From Dipteronia dyeriana (Eukaryota > Streptophyta > Magnoliopsida > Sapindales > Sapindaceae): a stretch of DNA of 64,000 bases. Below are positions 36,028 through 47,616 of this stretch, piece after piece; the first letter of the stretch is position 1, and each line of letters starts with the position of its first letter. Made by a program: the position numbers and the translations under genes. Where the stretch lies: contig CM065301.1 in the NCBI GenBank assembly GCA_032871835.1, positions 79,330,069 through 79,394,068 on the forward strand, read 5' to 3'. The notes below the pieces were generated by a model. That model made no database searches. It was not told where the DNA came from and saw nothing but the letters and a program-made list of their open reading frames with translations.

Positions 36028-37259
36028 GGCCGCGTTTGATTTTTTGTCTGAAAACGGAACAGTATTGAATGTTACTAAGACTGAATAGTAACCGAAGACT
36101 GAAAACTGAATCTATACCCTTCCGACTATTAATTGTTATATATATTTACATTTTAATATATTAAGAATAACTATAACAAGTAATTTAATAATTGTAAAAC
36201 AAAATTATTTAGTTATTAATAATATTTTTAAATTTATATAAATAGTTAAAAAAATTATATGAAAATTTATTTTTTGTTTTAGTGAAATCTCATTTACACA
36301 CTTAATAAGTATTGTAATCTCATAATGTTGGTTGATTGTGTGCATGATTTTTTTATATATGATTATATATGAGAAGCCGATGTTTACTTTTGAATGATTT
36401 GTATTTATGTTTCTCAAATGTTAGTTTGTGTGAGAAGTGTTTTTTTTCTTTCTATATTAGTCAAGGTGAACCAATAATCACCGGGTGAATAATAGTTTTT
36501 GATTACAATGGAACCAATTGCTGAAGTATAAGAACAAACTGGTATAAACAACAAGTGTAATAAAACAAGCCCAGTTCACATATACAGTAGATAAACACAT
36601 ACAAATGAATTGGAATTTTCTCGCTTTACGGCCAATACAAATATAAAGTAATAAATCGTCTACTATATACTTAACTTTTTTTTTTTTTTTTGCTTATTAA
36701 AATTAACATCTCAAAATCCACCCAAAAAAAAATCATGACAAAATCACCATGAAAATCATTCTTCGGTTATTAATTTGTTTGGGTCTAAAATAAACCTATG
36801 TAATTTTCAGAACAAGTAAAAGCGATGCAACCAAACTCTAAAATAAAACTGATAAAACTAATTATCAAATTATGAGAAAAAAAAAAGAATGAGTTTTTAT
36901 CGGAAACCGGAATATGGTAGGAAAACCAGTCTCTAATTGTTTAAGTTTTGAAGCAATTAGGTTTTGTAATGTTGTAATTGTTTATGGTGAGAAGAAAAAA
37001 AATATATTAATATAAATAGCATTTTGAAAGAAGACAAAATTGAAAATTTGTTAGATTGGTGATGTTAGTTTTGGAAGTAAACAATTGCATTAAATTCCGG
37101 TGGACTTTCGTCAAGTGAAAAGTGAAATATTTCACTTTTTTATACAAGTGGTTTTAAGAGTTGTTTTAGTTATTTTATCATTTAAAAAAACCAAACAAAA
37201 TAATTTAATGGAGTACATTAAGTGCCATTAAGTTTTAAATTGAAAAATTAGACAGGATC
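36028..37259. mobile_element. Long member of the GTTTG(A/T)TTTTTT-terminus family
   Basis: The left end GGCCGCGTTTGATTTTTTG followed by TCTGAAAACGG matches the left end of 47210-47928 (GGGATCGTTTG, then TTATCTGAATACTG). The right end reverse complement GATCCTGTCTAATTTTTC mirrors it. Flanks are TAA on the left and TTA on the right, not identical, so a Harbinger-type target duplication is possible but eroded. A further partial right arm follows at about 37265-37410. Confidence 0.5.
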
Positions 37260-37410
37260 TTAAGATTCATAGTTTTTCATTTTTAGTTGTTTTTGAATAT
37301 TTTAAGATTGTTTGATCATTTAAAAATATAAACCAAAACAATTTAATGAGTCAAATTCAAACTCATCAAGTGATAAGTGTAAAAAAACAATTAAATACTA
37401 AACTCTTAAT

Positions 37411-37968
37411 TCGTCTTCATCCATAATTCATGTTCACAAACTAATTGTACCACCTAAAATTCAATGTTAAAGAAAATCATGTGACTCATTAATTTATGGA
37501 TCACGACGATCGAGCAAGTTGTAAAGGATTTTTGGATTGTTAAAACTTTTTAGTTGATGGAAATTTAAAATGATCGAGACCAAATTAATATTAAGTTTCC
37601 CTAGTTGTTTCTTTAAATAAAGAAGTTGCTGGAAAGATGTGGCTTGCAGAAGTGACCATATTTTGAGTCCATGATCACAACCTTTTTTATAAATCAAAGA
37701 ACATGCAATGCAAGTCTTTAAAGTCTCTTGGCCTACCAAATTTGGACATATATATATATATATATATTGAAAGATATCAAAATCAATTATTACTTTTTGT
37801 TTTTTGGTTTTCTATATATAAACTATAAAGAGAAAAGAAAAAAAAGGAATAGAGCACAACTTTTTCCTTGTAGTCGCACCAAACCATTGATTTCAATTTT
37901 CACATCATTTTCGGTCGCCTTCCAACTTGGATTATATTGTTTGTTTGGTCTACATCGGCATTCAATTT
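37411..37968. other. Gene-free stretch with (TA)n
   Basis: Contains a TA microsatellite near 37748-37768. No gene supported. Confidence 0.5.
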
Positions 37969-38437
37969 TAGGGAAAATAAAATTATCTACGGATACAGAT
38001 ATCCGTAAAAATTCGTTTAATTTAAAATAGAGATGAATACTATTATAATAGAGATTAAACGGTGATGGATGTCATCATAATATCCATTTTATTATTGGGA
38101 TATCTATTTCCATCCGGATCCATTATAGATTTTAATATTTTAATATTATAGAAATATAAAAATTTATTATGTAATTATTAATTATAATTATATAAGTTAT
38201 AATTATTTTTTTATATTTGGACTTTATGCATTTGTTTCTCCTTTAAATATGATAAAATGTACTATTAAACATGTTAGAAATGGAGATGGATATCTCTATC
38301 TCAATTCGGGAATTATCCGAATCCGTTCCACACACTTAGAAATGGGGATGGACACGAAGATGAAGATACATATCTCATACGGATACGAGGACATGTATTG
38401 GGATATTCATCCCCGATTCGATCCACTATCATCCCTA
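37969..38437. mobile_element. hAT-like element, GGATACGGATATCC-rich
   Basis: Begins TAGGGA and ends CATCCCTA. Subterminal blocks are rich in GGATA/TATCC (CGGATACAGATATCCG at left, GGATACGAGGACATG at right). This mirrors the architecture of the hAT elements at 24934 and 25543. No matching 8-bp flanks were found. Confidence 0.55.
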
Positions 38438-39440
38438 ATTTTCAATAATCGGAAGATATAGAGTAGTCATCTTTCTTCCGTAGCATTTTTGTACACCATG
38501 TGATTAATAAATTAGTATGACTGCTATTTGTTTTTTCAAGATTAAAACACAAAACCTCTTGATCAATTATATTGTTGTGGTACCATGTTAATTTGAAATT
38601 ATCGCTAAACCCTAGAAGCTTAAACTTGTTATAAGTTCAAATGGAATTGGCCGGTCGTCCAGTATATTGATTTTCGAATTCGACAGGTAGACGGTAGTTG
38701 AGATGTTATAGCACTTTCTAGTTTCTACAGAATATATGTGGTGGTCTCTAGGTTAGATCATGGTTTAAGTCATATTCAATGGGATTCTTATGAGCACATG
38801 ATCACATAGGCCAAAAGAGGCATGGAAACAAACAGACAGGTTTAAGCTAACATCCCGATGACTCACATCAAAGTAATCGGTAAGAGCAACTCCAACCAAT
38901 ATACCATTTACATAAAACATATCAATTTTGTGTAAAATTCCTCTCCAACTAACACACTAAACACACACAAAAAATGGTATAGCTACAATATATCAAATCT
39001 TTTTTTTTCTTTTAAATGTTATATCAATCACTTTTTATTTTTTAAAAATACTAATTTAATCTTCTCATATTTAATTACGACGATATGTATTTCTAAAATT
39101 ATACTATTGAAAAGATATGGTTAAGATCTTTAAAATGGTATAGATATATATAATTTAATTAATAGATGCTATTGCTAAGGTAGAACTAGGTTTTATCCCG
39201 AGTCTCGGTCCACCGAGCCTTGTCAAACCACAAGCTTTAATTTTGACATGCACTATTATTGTATGGAGAGAGGATTGAGATTTGAGACCCATGGCAATTC
39301 CACTGCCTTACACTGTGTTCCATTATCTAGTTGGACCTGATTTTTTTTTTAATCTTTTTACAAATTCACTGATCATCACGTATTATAATCAAGAATTAAA
39401 AAAAAAAGTGTTAGAGAATTATATAATATATATATAGTAT
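38438..39440. other. Gene-free stretch; possible decayed MITE
   Basis: A block starting GAGCAACTCCAACCA at 38884, a frequent MITE terminus in plants, may run to about 39177, but the right end matches poorly. No gene seen. Confidence 0.4.
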
Positions 39441-39608
39441 TTTTCCTATCGGTACGTACCGATGGAATTATATAAGGAGATTGAATGTAAATCACTCGTT
39501 TATAAAAGGGTTTTGATAAGTGTATACATACAAAGTCAAAGTATGTAAAATAAGTGACTCATATTCAATGTCTTTTTATAATTTCATTAGTACGCAATTA
39601 TGTGAAAA
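39441..39608. mobile_element. MITE family with CGGTACGTAC terminus, copy 1
   Basis: The left end TTTTCCTATCGGTACGTACC is mirrored by the right end (reverse complement TTTTCACATAATTGCGTAC). About 168 bp long, non-coding, in TA-rich flanks. Two similar elements are at 44862-45029 and 61375-61539. Confidence 0.6.
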
Positions 39609-41055
39609 TCCAATACCATTTACAACTATTTTTTTTCTCTATGGTCTTTACTGAAATCCCTACCACCATTTTGCACAAGATACATATGTAACAAATTGTA
39701 ATGCCATTATTGAGTTTTTGGAGGGTAATTAGCAAGAGTGCATCAAGTCCTATATAACTATTATGAGTGTTCCATTTTTAAAACTTTAAAAATATATTTG
39801 ATTTCTTTCCAAACTTACCCTTTATTATCTACCCAGTGAATTTAAGAAATAGTTCAATATTTAAATTGAAAATAATAATTACTATTTTAAAGCAGAAAAA
39901 AGAAACAGAAAAAAAAAAGAAGAAGCAAAAACCCAATACGAGCATCATCAAGCCAAGCCTTTTTCATTCATTAACTATTTAAACTAAATTAAACTAAATA
40001 AATTTCCACTCTCAATCTGAGTCATGGTACCAAAGGGTGTTAGTGTTGTTTTTTATGTAATAAAAATAAAAAAAAATAAACTTTTTATAAACCCAGCAAA
40101 CCATAAAATAAATTATTTTCTTATGTATTTTTTTCTAAACGATTTTAGTGATTCTCTATTGCTTTTGTTATAAAAAGAATGTAACTTTTTTTAGAAAAAA
40201 CCCAACAAACCTTAAAGTTTAGAGGAGTTTTTTTATGGGTTGAATTAAGTTTGGAAGATAAATAAAAAAGGTAGTTTTAGAAAGAAATCAAATAATTTTT
40301 TTAATTTAAGAAAATGAAACATTATTAGATCATTAGTCTATCACCAATAACACCACTCAACTATTATTAATGGCTAAAGTAATTTAAATAATTGCCAACT
40401 ATTTTTTTTTTTAACAAATGATAATGATATTTAATTGTTAATCTGTCACCAAAATCACATGCTAAAATTTAAAATATATACGATGGTGGAGAAAACAATA
40501 ATGATCATGAGTACTTGGTCAAAAATTAATCAAATATCTATAATATTCTTAAAGAAACATAAATAATTTGCCAATGAATTCCTATTTTCGTTTCAAACAA
40601 ACACATTTTTTTTTAACTTTTCAAACACTTTTTGTGATTCGGGATATTTCTCAAGCTAACGTGTCATGGTCATGGATCACTCTTTTCTTTTTCCTACTTT
40701 CTTCTAAGATTACTTTTCTTCCTTATTGCTTTTACTAAATGCTCGAAAATTTTGACAAGGAAACTCCCCAATTAAATAAGCAGAAGCAGCATCTTCAGTG
40801 CTTTGGAAACCAAAAAGAAGAAATTAAAGAAAAAAACACTTTTGATAACTACTTCTGCATATGTGTGGCTGATTTCCTATGAATATGATACGATGACAAT
40901 CGCCTTTTTTTTTTTTTTTAAGTCAATTCTTAAAATATTTTTTAAAAATAATTCTTATTAATTTAATTATAATAAATTAATTAGGATAATTTTAGGTGTT
41001 TTTTTTAGTATTAAAATAGGACTGCTGGGACCTCCTGAAATCAAACAACAAATGT
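39609..41055. other. Gene-free AT-rich stretch
   Basis: No gene or bounded element recognised. Confidence 0.55.
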
Positions 41056-41214
41056 ACGGTTTGAATATCTATTCACATAACGGGAGATAACTTACTCCCA
41101 CAACCCGGAAAAAAAAAACCCACCACACATACTTGTAAAATATATATGGTGAGATTTGAACCCTCACCACTTATTTGCAAAGGAGGTGCATTATCTGTTG
41201 AGAGGTGATTGCAT
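41056..41214 (-). mobile_element. tRNA-derived SINE copy
   Basis: The minus strand reads a tRNA-like head CACCTCTCAACAGATAATGC, a B-box-like GGGTTCAAATCTCACC, then TATTTTACAAGTATGTGTGG and GTTATCTCCCGTTATGTGAA. The same order of blocks occurs at 42690-42955, 44525-44690 and 60545-60722. Pol III promoter boxes plus dispersed copies mark a SINE; the 3' tail is poorly defined. Confidence 0.65.
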
Positions 41215-41775
41215 AATTAATTTTAGATGTTAAAGATATGAAAATTTAAGAAAATTTCAAGGCATTTTTGTAAAAATTGATAAGTTAGAAAAAAAAAACA
41301 GATAAAAATTTCACATATATAGAGTAAATAATACAATAAACTTAAAATTTTGAGCACAATTTAGTTTAGGAAAGCTCTATTACACCCAAAAAAGTTCTCC
41401 CCACACGCATTTATTGTCTACACTAACCATAAAAGTTTACAAATCAATAAATTACTCTTTACATCCTATCAAATAACGAAATTGACCTCAAGTATTGTTA
41501 ACTACTTTAATCCCATCATTTCTCCTCTCAACTCATTTCATTACTTTTGATATCTGATTAAAAGCAAATACACAAACAAATGCCATTGATTTTGAATTGG
41601 AAAGGCAGTGGAAAGATATAATATTGGATTCTTATTGTATTTAATAGATTAATTCAACATATGGAAATCCAATGATTTTGAGTTGGTTATGTATTACTTA
41701 TTTGTTTTGAACCGAATCCACCACCATGGACAATTTTTTCAACAGCACAGAAATAACAAGAATAGCAATAACAAC

Positions 41776-42418
41776 TAGGGGTGGGCGTTGATTGAACCGG
41801 TTCAGTTTTTCATAGAACCGATAAAAAACCGATAAAATCCGGTTTTCAAAAAAAGTGATCCGATCCAATCAAATTGACATTTGCCAACCGATAATAAACC
41901 AACCGAATTGGACCGGTTCGGTTCGGTTCGGTTCGGTTTTTTTGGTTTTGGGTCTGATGGGCCAAAATTCTAAATTTAATTTATTACATATTTAGTTCAT
42001 TTTTTTTAACCTATTGGGCCAAATTTATTTACATCACAATAAAAACATATTAAAAAACTACAAAATCCAATACAAAACAGTAAACACATTTCAAAATACA
42101 TATTATCCAATTTTTTTGTTGATAGCTAATACAATAGCCAATACCAAACAAAGTCAAATTACATTTTAAAATCCAATAAAACATACATAATAATTGAAGA
42201 GTGAATAGTGGAAGTTAGAATTAGTTTTTTTTTTTAATTTATAGTCGGGTACTGGTTCGGTTATCCGGTTTTTGGAACTAAACCGAATAAAAACCGATCT
42301 AACCGGTTTTTTTAAAATTAGAACCGAACCGATCACTAAATCAAAACAGATAAAAAATTAATTGGACTGATTTAATCCACTAGTTCGGTTTGGTTCATTG
42401 GTTTTTTATCCACCCCTA
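41776..42418. mobile_element. hAT non-autonomous element with perfect 8-bp target duplication
   Basis: It starts TAGGGGTGGGCG and ends TCCACCCCTA. Perfect flanking repeats ATAACAAC lie at 41768-41775 and 42419-42426. Subterminal segments are rich in AACCGGTTCGGTT motifs, as in the elements at 7414 and 56296. Non-coding interior of 643 bp in total. Confidence 0.92.
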
Positions 42419-42540
42419 ATAACAACAGTAAAGGGGACGGAGGAGACCTCAAGTCCGGAGGCCACTCAACGCCAGCTTCAAGACTCAAGAGTGTTGATTA
42501 TTGTTATTTGATGCTACAAAATGGTGGATAAATGTTATAT

Positions 42541-42617
42541 GGATCCTTAAAAGGACAGAATAGGGATCATCTGTTGAACCACAACTGTGCCGAACTATGA
42601 TGTCCTTTTAAGGATCC
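42541..42617. repeat. Perfect 17-bp inverted repeat
   Basis: GGATCCTTAAAAGGACA (42541-42557) and its exact reverse complement (42601-42617) flank 43 bases. The left arm and following bases recur partially at 43478-43515 (GATCCTTAAAAGGACAATA...GTTCAACTG), which suggests a small dispersed inverted-repeat element. Confidence 0.75.
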
Positions 42618-42689
42618 AGTGACATGTTTTTTTTTTAAGTATGGTCATGATTTATTCTTTTATTTGTCCCTCTTAACTTGAACTTTTTT

Positions 42690-42955
42690 TTTTTTAAAAT
42701 ACAACTACGAAATCCGGTAAAATTAATCAATTTCTATAAGAACGGTCCGGAATACTACTCCTACTATCAAATAGATGTTACATATGGACTAAACTCTCAC
42801 AAACGAAGAAAGGGTTGCTCCAACAAATCGAGAGAAAACTTCCCACATATGTTTAGAAATTAGAAAATGTGTATGGTGGGACTCAAATCCCTGACCACTA
42901 GATATGAAGGGGAGGTGAACAACCATCTCTACTGAGAGGTGACGTGTCTCCTAAC
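42690..42955 (-). mobile_element. tRNA-derived SINE copy, most complete head
   Basis: The minus strand reads ACCTCTCAGTAGAGATGG, CACCTCCCCTTCATATCTAG, then TGGTCAGGGATTTGAGTCCC (B-box-like), CATATGTGGGAAGTTTTCTC and TCGATTTGTTGG. The block order matches the other family members in the window. Confidence 0.65.
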
Positions 42956-43120
42956 TTAAACTAAAACTATGCCGTTTTGTAAATCCAAATCCACCTAAAT
43001 TCTGATAACTTGAATGTATGGGTCTTAATTTTATTTTTTTTGGGGAACTAAATGGTCTTTAACCGGTGAAATATTTCATCTCCTCAGACTTCGAATCCCA
43101 AACAACCGAACAAACTTTTT

Positions 43121-43234
43121 CTAACAATATTTGGGTTCTGATTTCGTAAAAAAAAAAAAAAAAGTTTTCGGAAGATGCCTAACAATATTTGGGTTCTGAT
43201 TTCGTAAAACAAAAAATAAGTTTTCGGAAGATGC
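43121..43234 (+). repeat. Tandem direct duplication (58 and 56 bp)
   Basis: Both copies contain CTAACAATATTTGGGTTCTG, ATTTCGTAAA, an A-rich spacer of different length, and GTTTTCGGAAGATGC. The difference is almost only in the A run, so the duplication is young. Confidence 0.85.
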
Positions 43235-43426
43235 TTCACTGCTTTGGTTCCAAATTGTTGCTTTCATGTTCCAATTATTATTTTTTTCTGTAAAAGATTA
43301 TATCACCTAAATCTCTATTTCTGTTCACTACTTTCTGTAAGAGATGAACCAATAATAGTGTAGTTTTAGTTCAAGTTAAAGAGAGATAAATAAAGAAATA
43401 AATAAAGAAATAAATTATGATCGCAC

Positions 43427-43479
43427 TTTTTTCGAAAAACACGTGTCATTAGATTTTTTGAAAAACACGTGTCATTAGA
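43427..43479 (+). repeat. 26-bp tandem duplication carrying CACGTG
   Basis: Two nearly identical units TTTTTT(C)GAAAAACACGTGTCATTAGA. Each carries ACACGTGTC, a G-box/ABRE-like core, but no gene start is nearby. Confidence 0.75.
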
Positions 43480-43515
43480 TCCTTAAAAGGACAATATAGT
43501 TCAACTGGAGGATCA

Positions 43516-44289
43516 TTATCCTTAACGCATAAAAATCATAGTAGACGGTGTTAGATCCAATTTTTTTAACCAGGTGGTATACTTAAACAAAATAATAATT
43601 ATATAAAAAATAATGAAAATTTAAATTCATAATAAAATGGGCTTTTTTTATATATAAATAATTGATGATATATTGAATTTTAGATAAAAAAAATAGAACA
43701 TTTACTCTACATGAACTAAATAATTTTACATTTAAAAGAACTAAAAACGAGAAACACAATATTAAAAAATTAATAATAACAAGAAAAACAGTATGAATAA
43801 TGAAAAATTATAATATTTATTCTTACAAAAATTAAAATATAATCTTATAATAAAAAAATTTGTTTTGTATTTATAATGAATTCACTTTAAATTTATTCAA
43901 AAATATTTGATTAATAAATATTACTAGATATGTTTTTAAAAAATTTATTATTCTAATTATTGATTCTAAATAAATTAAAATAATAAAATAAAAACAAATA
44001 TAAAAGATAAAATAAAACGAATCATAATAATATATGAAATATTTTAATACAATAAATTAAAATTTGAGATTTTAGGGTTTATTGATTGGATGTGCTAGGT
44101 AAGTCAAACTAAAAATATTAGAAATAAGAAAAATTCAAAATAATAACAGATAATTTACTATATAATAAAATTGAATTAAGTAAACCATAAATTAATAGTA
44201 GTTAAGAATTTGACAATGATAAAAAAAAGAAAATGAATTATTTTATTGTAAGAAGAGGGAAATTTGAGAAAAGAATCGAAAAAAAGTGT
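43516..44289. other. Gene-free, extremely AT-rich stretch
   Basis: No gene, element end or RNA gene recognised. Confidence 0.55.
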
Positions 44290-44402
44290 AAAAAATATAT
44301 ATATATTAAAAGGTTATTTATCTTGCTTGTAGTGAGAATTGAATACGAAACTACTATGGGTGAAATAAACTAATAGAGAAACTCTACCAACTGAGCTAAG
44401 CA
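44290..44402 (-). mobile_element. tRNA-like SINE head with strong A box
   Basis: The minus strand contains CTTAGCTCAGTTGGTAGAG (44382-44400 on +), an almost perfect tRNA D-arm and pol III A box. About 35 bp on is GTTTCGTATTCAATTCTC (44334-44351), a B-box-like block. There is no clear acceptor stem or anticodon arm, so it is a tRNA-derived SINE or fossil and not a functional tRNA gene. Confidence 0.6.
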
Positions 44403-44524
44403 AAAAATATGTACAGTATTAGATTATTTTATATACATGTATATAAAGAAATCAATTTTTTTTTTAAATTTGAGGTGGGACATGGGTCCCACCTGGTCTC
44501 CATGTGGGTTCGCCCTTGATAGTA

Positions 44525-44690
44525 GGGAAGGTAGTGCACCACCATTTCACATCTGGTGGTTAGGGGTTTGACTCCCACCATGCTTATTTTACAAGTATGA
44601 GTAGGGAGTTTTCTCTCGGTTTGTGAAAGTAGTTATCTGGATCGCACATCTATTGTCTAATCTTGACAAGTCCCGACAACCCAATTGTAA
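44525..44690 (+). mobile_element. tRNA-derived SINE copy
   Basis: The + strand carries GGTGGTTAGGGGTTTGACTC (B-box-like), then CCACCATGCTTATTTTACAA, GGGAGTTTTCTCTCGG and GTAGTTATCTGG, the family core seen in five other places in this window. Confidence 0.65.
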
Positions 44691-44861
44691 TAGTTGTAAA
44701 TATAATAGGTTTAAGTGATTCATGAATTTTTGGAACTAGAGCAGATTCGTACATGTTCGAGGTAAGTAAGCTCATACAATCATGCATGGCGTATTATGTT
44801 TTCAAGTGTGAATATATTATATAAATAAACTCATCCATAACGTATTATGTTTATATATAAA

Positions 44862-45028
44862 TTTTCAAGTCGGTACGTACTGATATAAATTCATCAGTGC
44901 ATTGGATGTGGATCATTAGATTTACATATTTTGATTTAAAGTGTATGCATTTGTCAAAACTTCTCCACAATCAATGATCCACATACAACATACTGATATA
45001 ACCTATATTAGTACACACTGACTGGAAA

Positions 45029-45029
<1 letters not shown>
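44862..45029. mobile_element. MITE family with CGGTACGTAC terminus, copy 2
   Basis: Starts TTTTCAAGTCGGTACGTACT and ends in the inverse of TTTTCCAGTCAGTGTGTACT. 168 bp, same length as copy 1, TA-rich flanks. Confidence 0.65.
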
Positions 45030-45032
<3 letters not shown>

Positions 45033-45072
<40 letters not shown>

Positions 45073-45120
45073 ATGTGTGTGTAGTGTGTGGTGTGTGTTA
45101 CGTATTTAAATATCCTATTA

Positions 45121-45153
<33 letters not shown>

Positions 45154-45160
45154 CTGGGGA
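45033..45160. repeat. Paired (TA)n and (TG)n microsatellites
   Basis: Two (TA)n tracts (about 45035-45064 and 45127-45153) flank a TGTG-rich segment. A CCTATTACTACC motif is repeated downstream near 45219. Highly likely to be length-polymorphic. Confidence 0.8.
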
Positions 45161-45823
45161 TATATATAAATGGGGGTGGAAATATTGGGCCAGAATCCAG
45201 GTTACGTATATAAATATCCTATTACTACCCCATTACTTCCAACAATCTATAGCTGGAAATATTGGGCCACAATCCAGCCCATTAAATCAAATTGGACCAA
45301 GTATAGGGTTTCCTGTTTACATAGCAATTCCTACATTTGTATAAAGTTTGCATAAAGTTTAAAAAACCACCTAGATATTTCTATAATCAAATCACTTAAT
45401 TAATTTCAAACATGTCAGTAAGTTAAAGTTTAAATTTAAATATTAAACATTTTATATTAAATTAAATCGCAAAGAGTGGTTCCCTTAATAATTGTATTTC
45501 AAACCGTGTTTATAGAGTATAAATCTCTTTAAGTATTGATAAAATCTTGATCCATAATAGTGTCTGATTTTTTTTTAAAAAAAACCTGAAACCATTGGAA
45601 GCATCAAAAACAGGAAAATCCCAATAAGTTGTCCGAGTCCATGTCCTACATTGAAGGATTGCCTTTGTTAAACACAAACAATGCAATCCCTTCAAAATCA
45701 CTAAAACTTCACATTAATTGCAACCTCCATTTTCAGCCAAAAATCAATCATTTCATCAGCAGAAAAAAAAAAAAACTATGACCAAATTAAATACCCTATT
45801 TTCATTCTCTATTATCATCTGAT

Positions 45824-46297
45824 ATGGACACAGGACTTCGCCAGCTTATCAAATTTCCCTCATTAAGAATGAGTAGAAATTCTTCGAATTCAAATGCGAG
45901 TTGGCGGGAGACGCCGAGCTTCGTTGAAGATCATCATGATCTTAGATACATAAGCTTGAAGGACATTATCTTGAATAGTCCAACACCAACATGTTATTCT
46001 ACAAATTTACTAGAAGGAGGCAGCGATTTCATCAATTCATCGAATATTAGCATTCGAAACGAGCTGGTGAAGCGAGCAGCCTCTGCGTATATTCAATCAT
46101 CAACCATTCTGGTGACGCGTAATGAGAATTATTTTGCTAGTTTCTGGGGGAATATAAGAAATAGAGCTCAAACTTATTTATTTTGGAATGATATATACGA
46201 GATCAGGCACCCTTTACGATCTTGTTTTCGACATGTTTATAGGCTTCTTGCTCACACTGTAGAAATTGTGTGGAATGGTGTGGTTCGGATGTCATGA
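45824..46297 (+). CDS. Uncharacterised single-exon ORF, 157 residues
   Basis: I do not recognise the family. The ORF is far longer than expected by chance here, starts MDTGLRQLIKFPSLRMSR and ends NGVVRMS. It is basic and Ser-rich at the N-terminus. A middle part reads LRYISLKDIILNSP; a C-terminal half is rich in aromatic and Arg residues (IRNELVKRAASAYIQSS, NYFASFWGNIRNR, RSCFRHVYRLLAH). No signal peptide or clear membrane helix is seen. Codon and base use are less AT-rich than in the flanks, consistent with real coding sequence. A TTAAATA lies about 35 bp upstream of the ATG and T-rich 3' sequence follows. The layout resembles small, stress- or senescence-type plant proteins, but that is a guess. 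It stands alone, with about 1.8 kb of transposon-rich sequence on its right and SINE and MITE copies on its left. Confidence 0.7.
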   Translation: MDTGLRQLIKFPSLRMSRNSSNSNASWRETPSFVEDHHDLRYISLKDIILNSPTPTCYSTNLLEGGSDFINSSNISIRNELVKRAASAYIQSSTILVTRNENYFASFWGNIRNRAQTYLFWNDIYEIRHPLRSCFRHVYRLLAHTVEIVWNGVVRMS

Positions 46298-47206
46298 ATA
46301 TATATATAGGGTTTGATTCCTCTTTAGCATCATTTACATTTTGTTTTGTTTTATTGTTTTTTTTTTATGATGTTTTGACATCCATTTTTGTATGAGAGAA
46401 AGAGCAAAATTATATTACAGCTAGGTTTTTTGAATGAAGCAATAGATTTCGATCATTATTAACAATTCTCTGTACTTGTATTTTTTTTTTTAAGCTTAAG
46501 CATTAACAAAGAATATATCATTTTCCTGATAATTCGAAGAACACTGCATTAACCTCAAAATTTGTTAAAAGTGAGAACAACCCTCTTCGTGAGAGGATCG
46601 AGGTTATTAACCAAAATGTAAATTGTTAATATTGACTGGATGTTGTGGTTCTGGTTCTTATGAGTGGTAATACTCTCGTACAATCGTATATGAGATTGTA
46701 AATCTGAATCATGCCTCTTTTCTACGACTCCAAATTTGTAGTAGAAAGAAAAAAACATATAGTATTATATATATAAAAGGTATCACTTACATTAACATTC
46801 ATATGGTCATTGATGAAATTTAATCTATTATAATGAATTCAAGTGTTTAAATAGATTTGATTGAACTTTTCGTCCAAAGAAAATCACAATAAAATTTATT
46901 AAAATTGATTTTGTTTCATTAATTTCCTTATGAATGTTAATATAAGATCAACTTTTAATGATGCATGGAGCATTAATTTAGTTTTACTATTAAGATAGGA
47001 AATATGAAATGACGTTGCTTGAAGGGATAATATGAAATGACGTTGCTTGGTTTTTTTTCAAATAAAAAAAATGACACATTAATTTACTTTTTCTATTTTA
47101 AATAAAAAAAATGACACGTTAATTTACTTTTAATATTAAGGTAAGAAAAATTAAGATAAGATTACTCGTTATTCTCGGCCGATGCAATATTAATGTCTAT
47201 ACAGAT
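46298..47206. other. Gene-free stretch with two short tandem duplications
   Basis: Contains duplicated AATATGAAATGACGTTGCTTG (about 47005-47050) and AAATAAAAAAAATGACAC(A/G)TT units (about 47060-47130). The first part is the presumed 3' UTR of the 157-codon ORF. Confidence 0.55.
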
Positions 47207-47209
47207 TTA

Positions 47210-47572
47210 GGGATCGTTTGTTTTTTTATCTGAATACTGAACAATCCTGAATTTTTCTAATGATTGAATATTGACTAAAATCTGAACCTGAATGACATTT
47301 TGTTTTTTTTTTTCTCACATCTGAATGTATTGTCAATACGTTTGTTTTTTAAAAGTAAAATTATTTAAATATAAATAATTTTACATTTATACATATTTTA
47401 AACAATTATACATATAATATGGAATAAAAACAATCTAAAAATAATAATTATATATGAACACATATAATCATGATCTTCTTTTTTGATTACAAACAAACTT
47501 CATTTTTCTAAGAAAAGAAAAAGTTTTTTTTTTCAAAAAATAAAAAGGACATTAGAAAAACTCGCAGAAAAC

Positions 47573-47616
<44 letters not shown>

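Noticed and set aside
44382..44400. Functional tRNA gene
   Set aside because: Only A-box and a B-box-like block are present; no acceptor stem or anticodon arm can be built.
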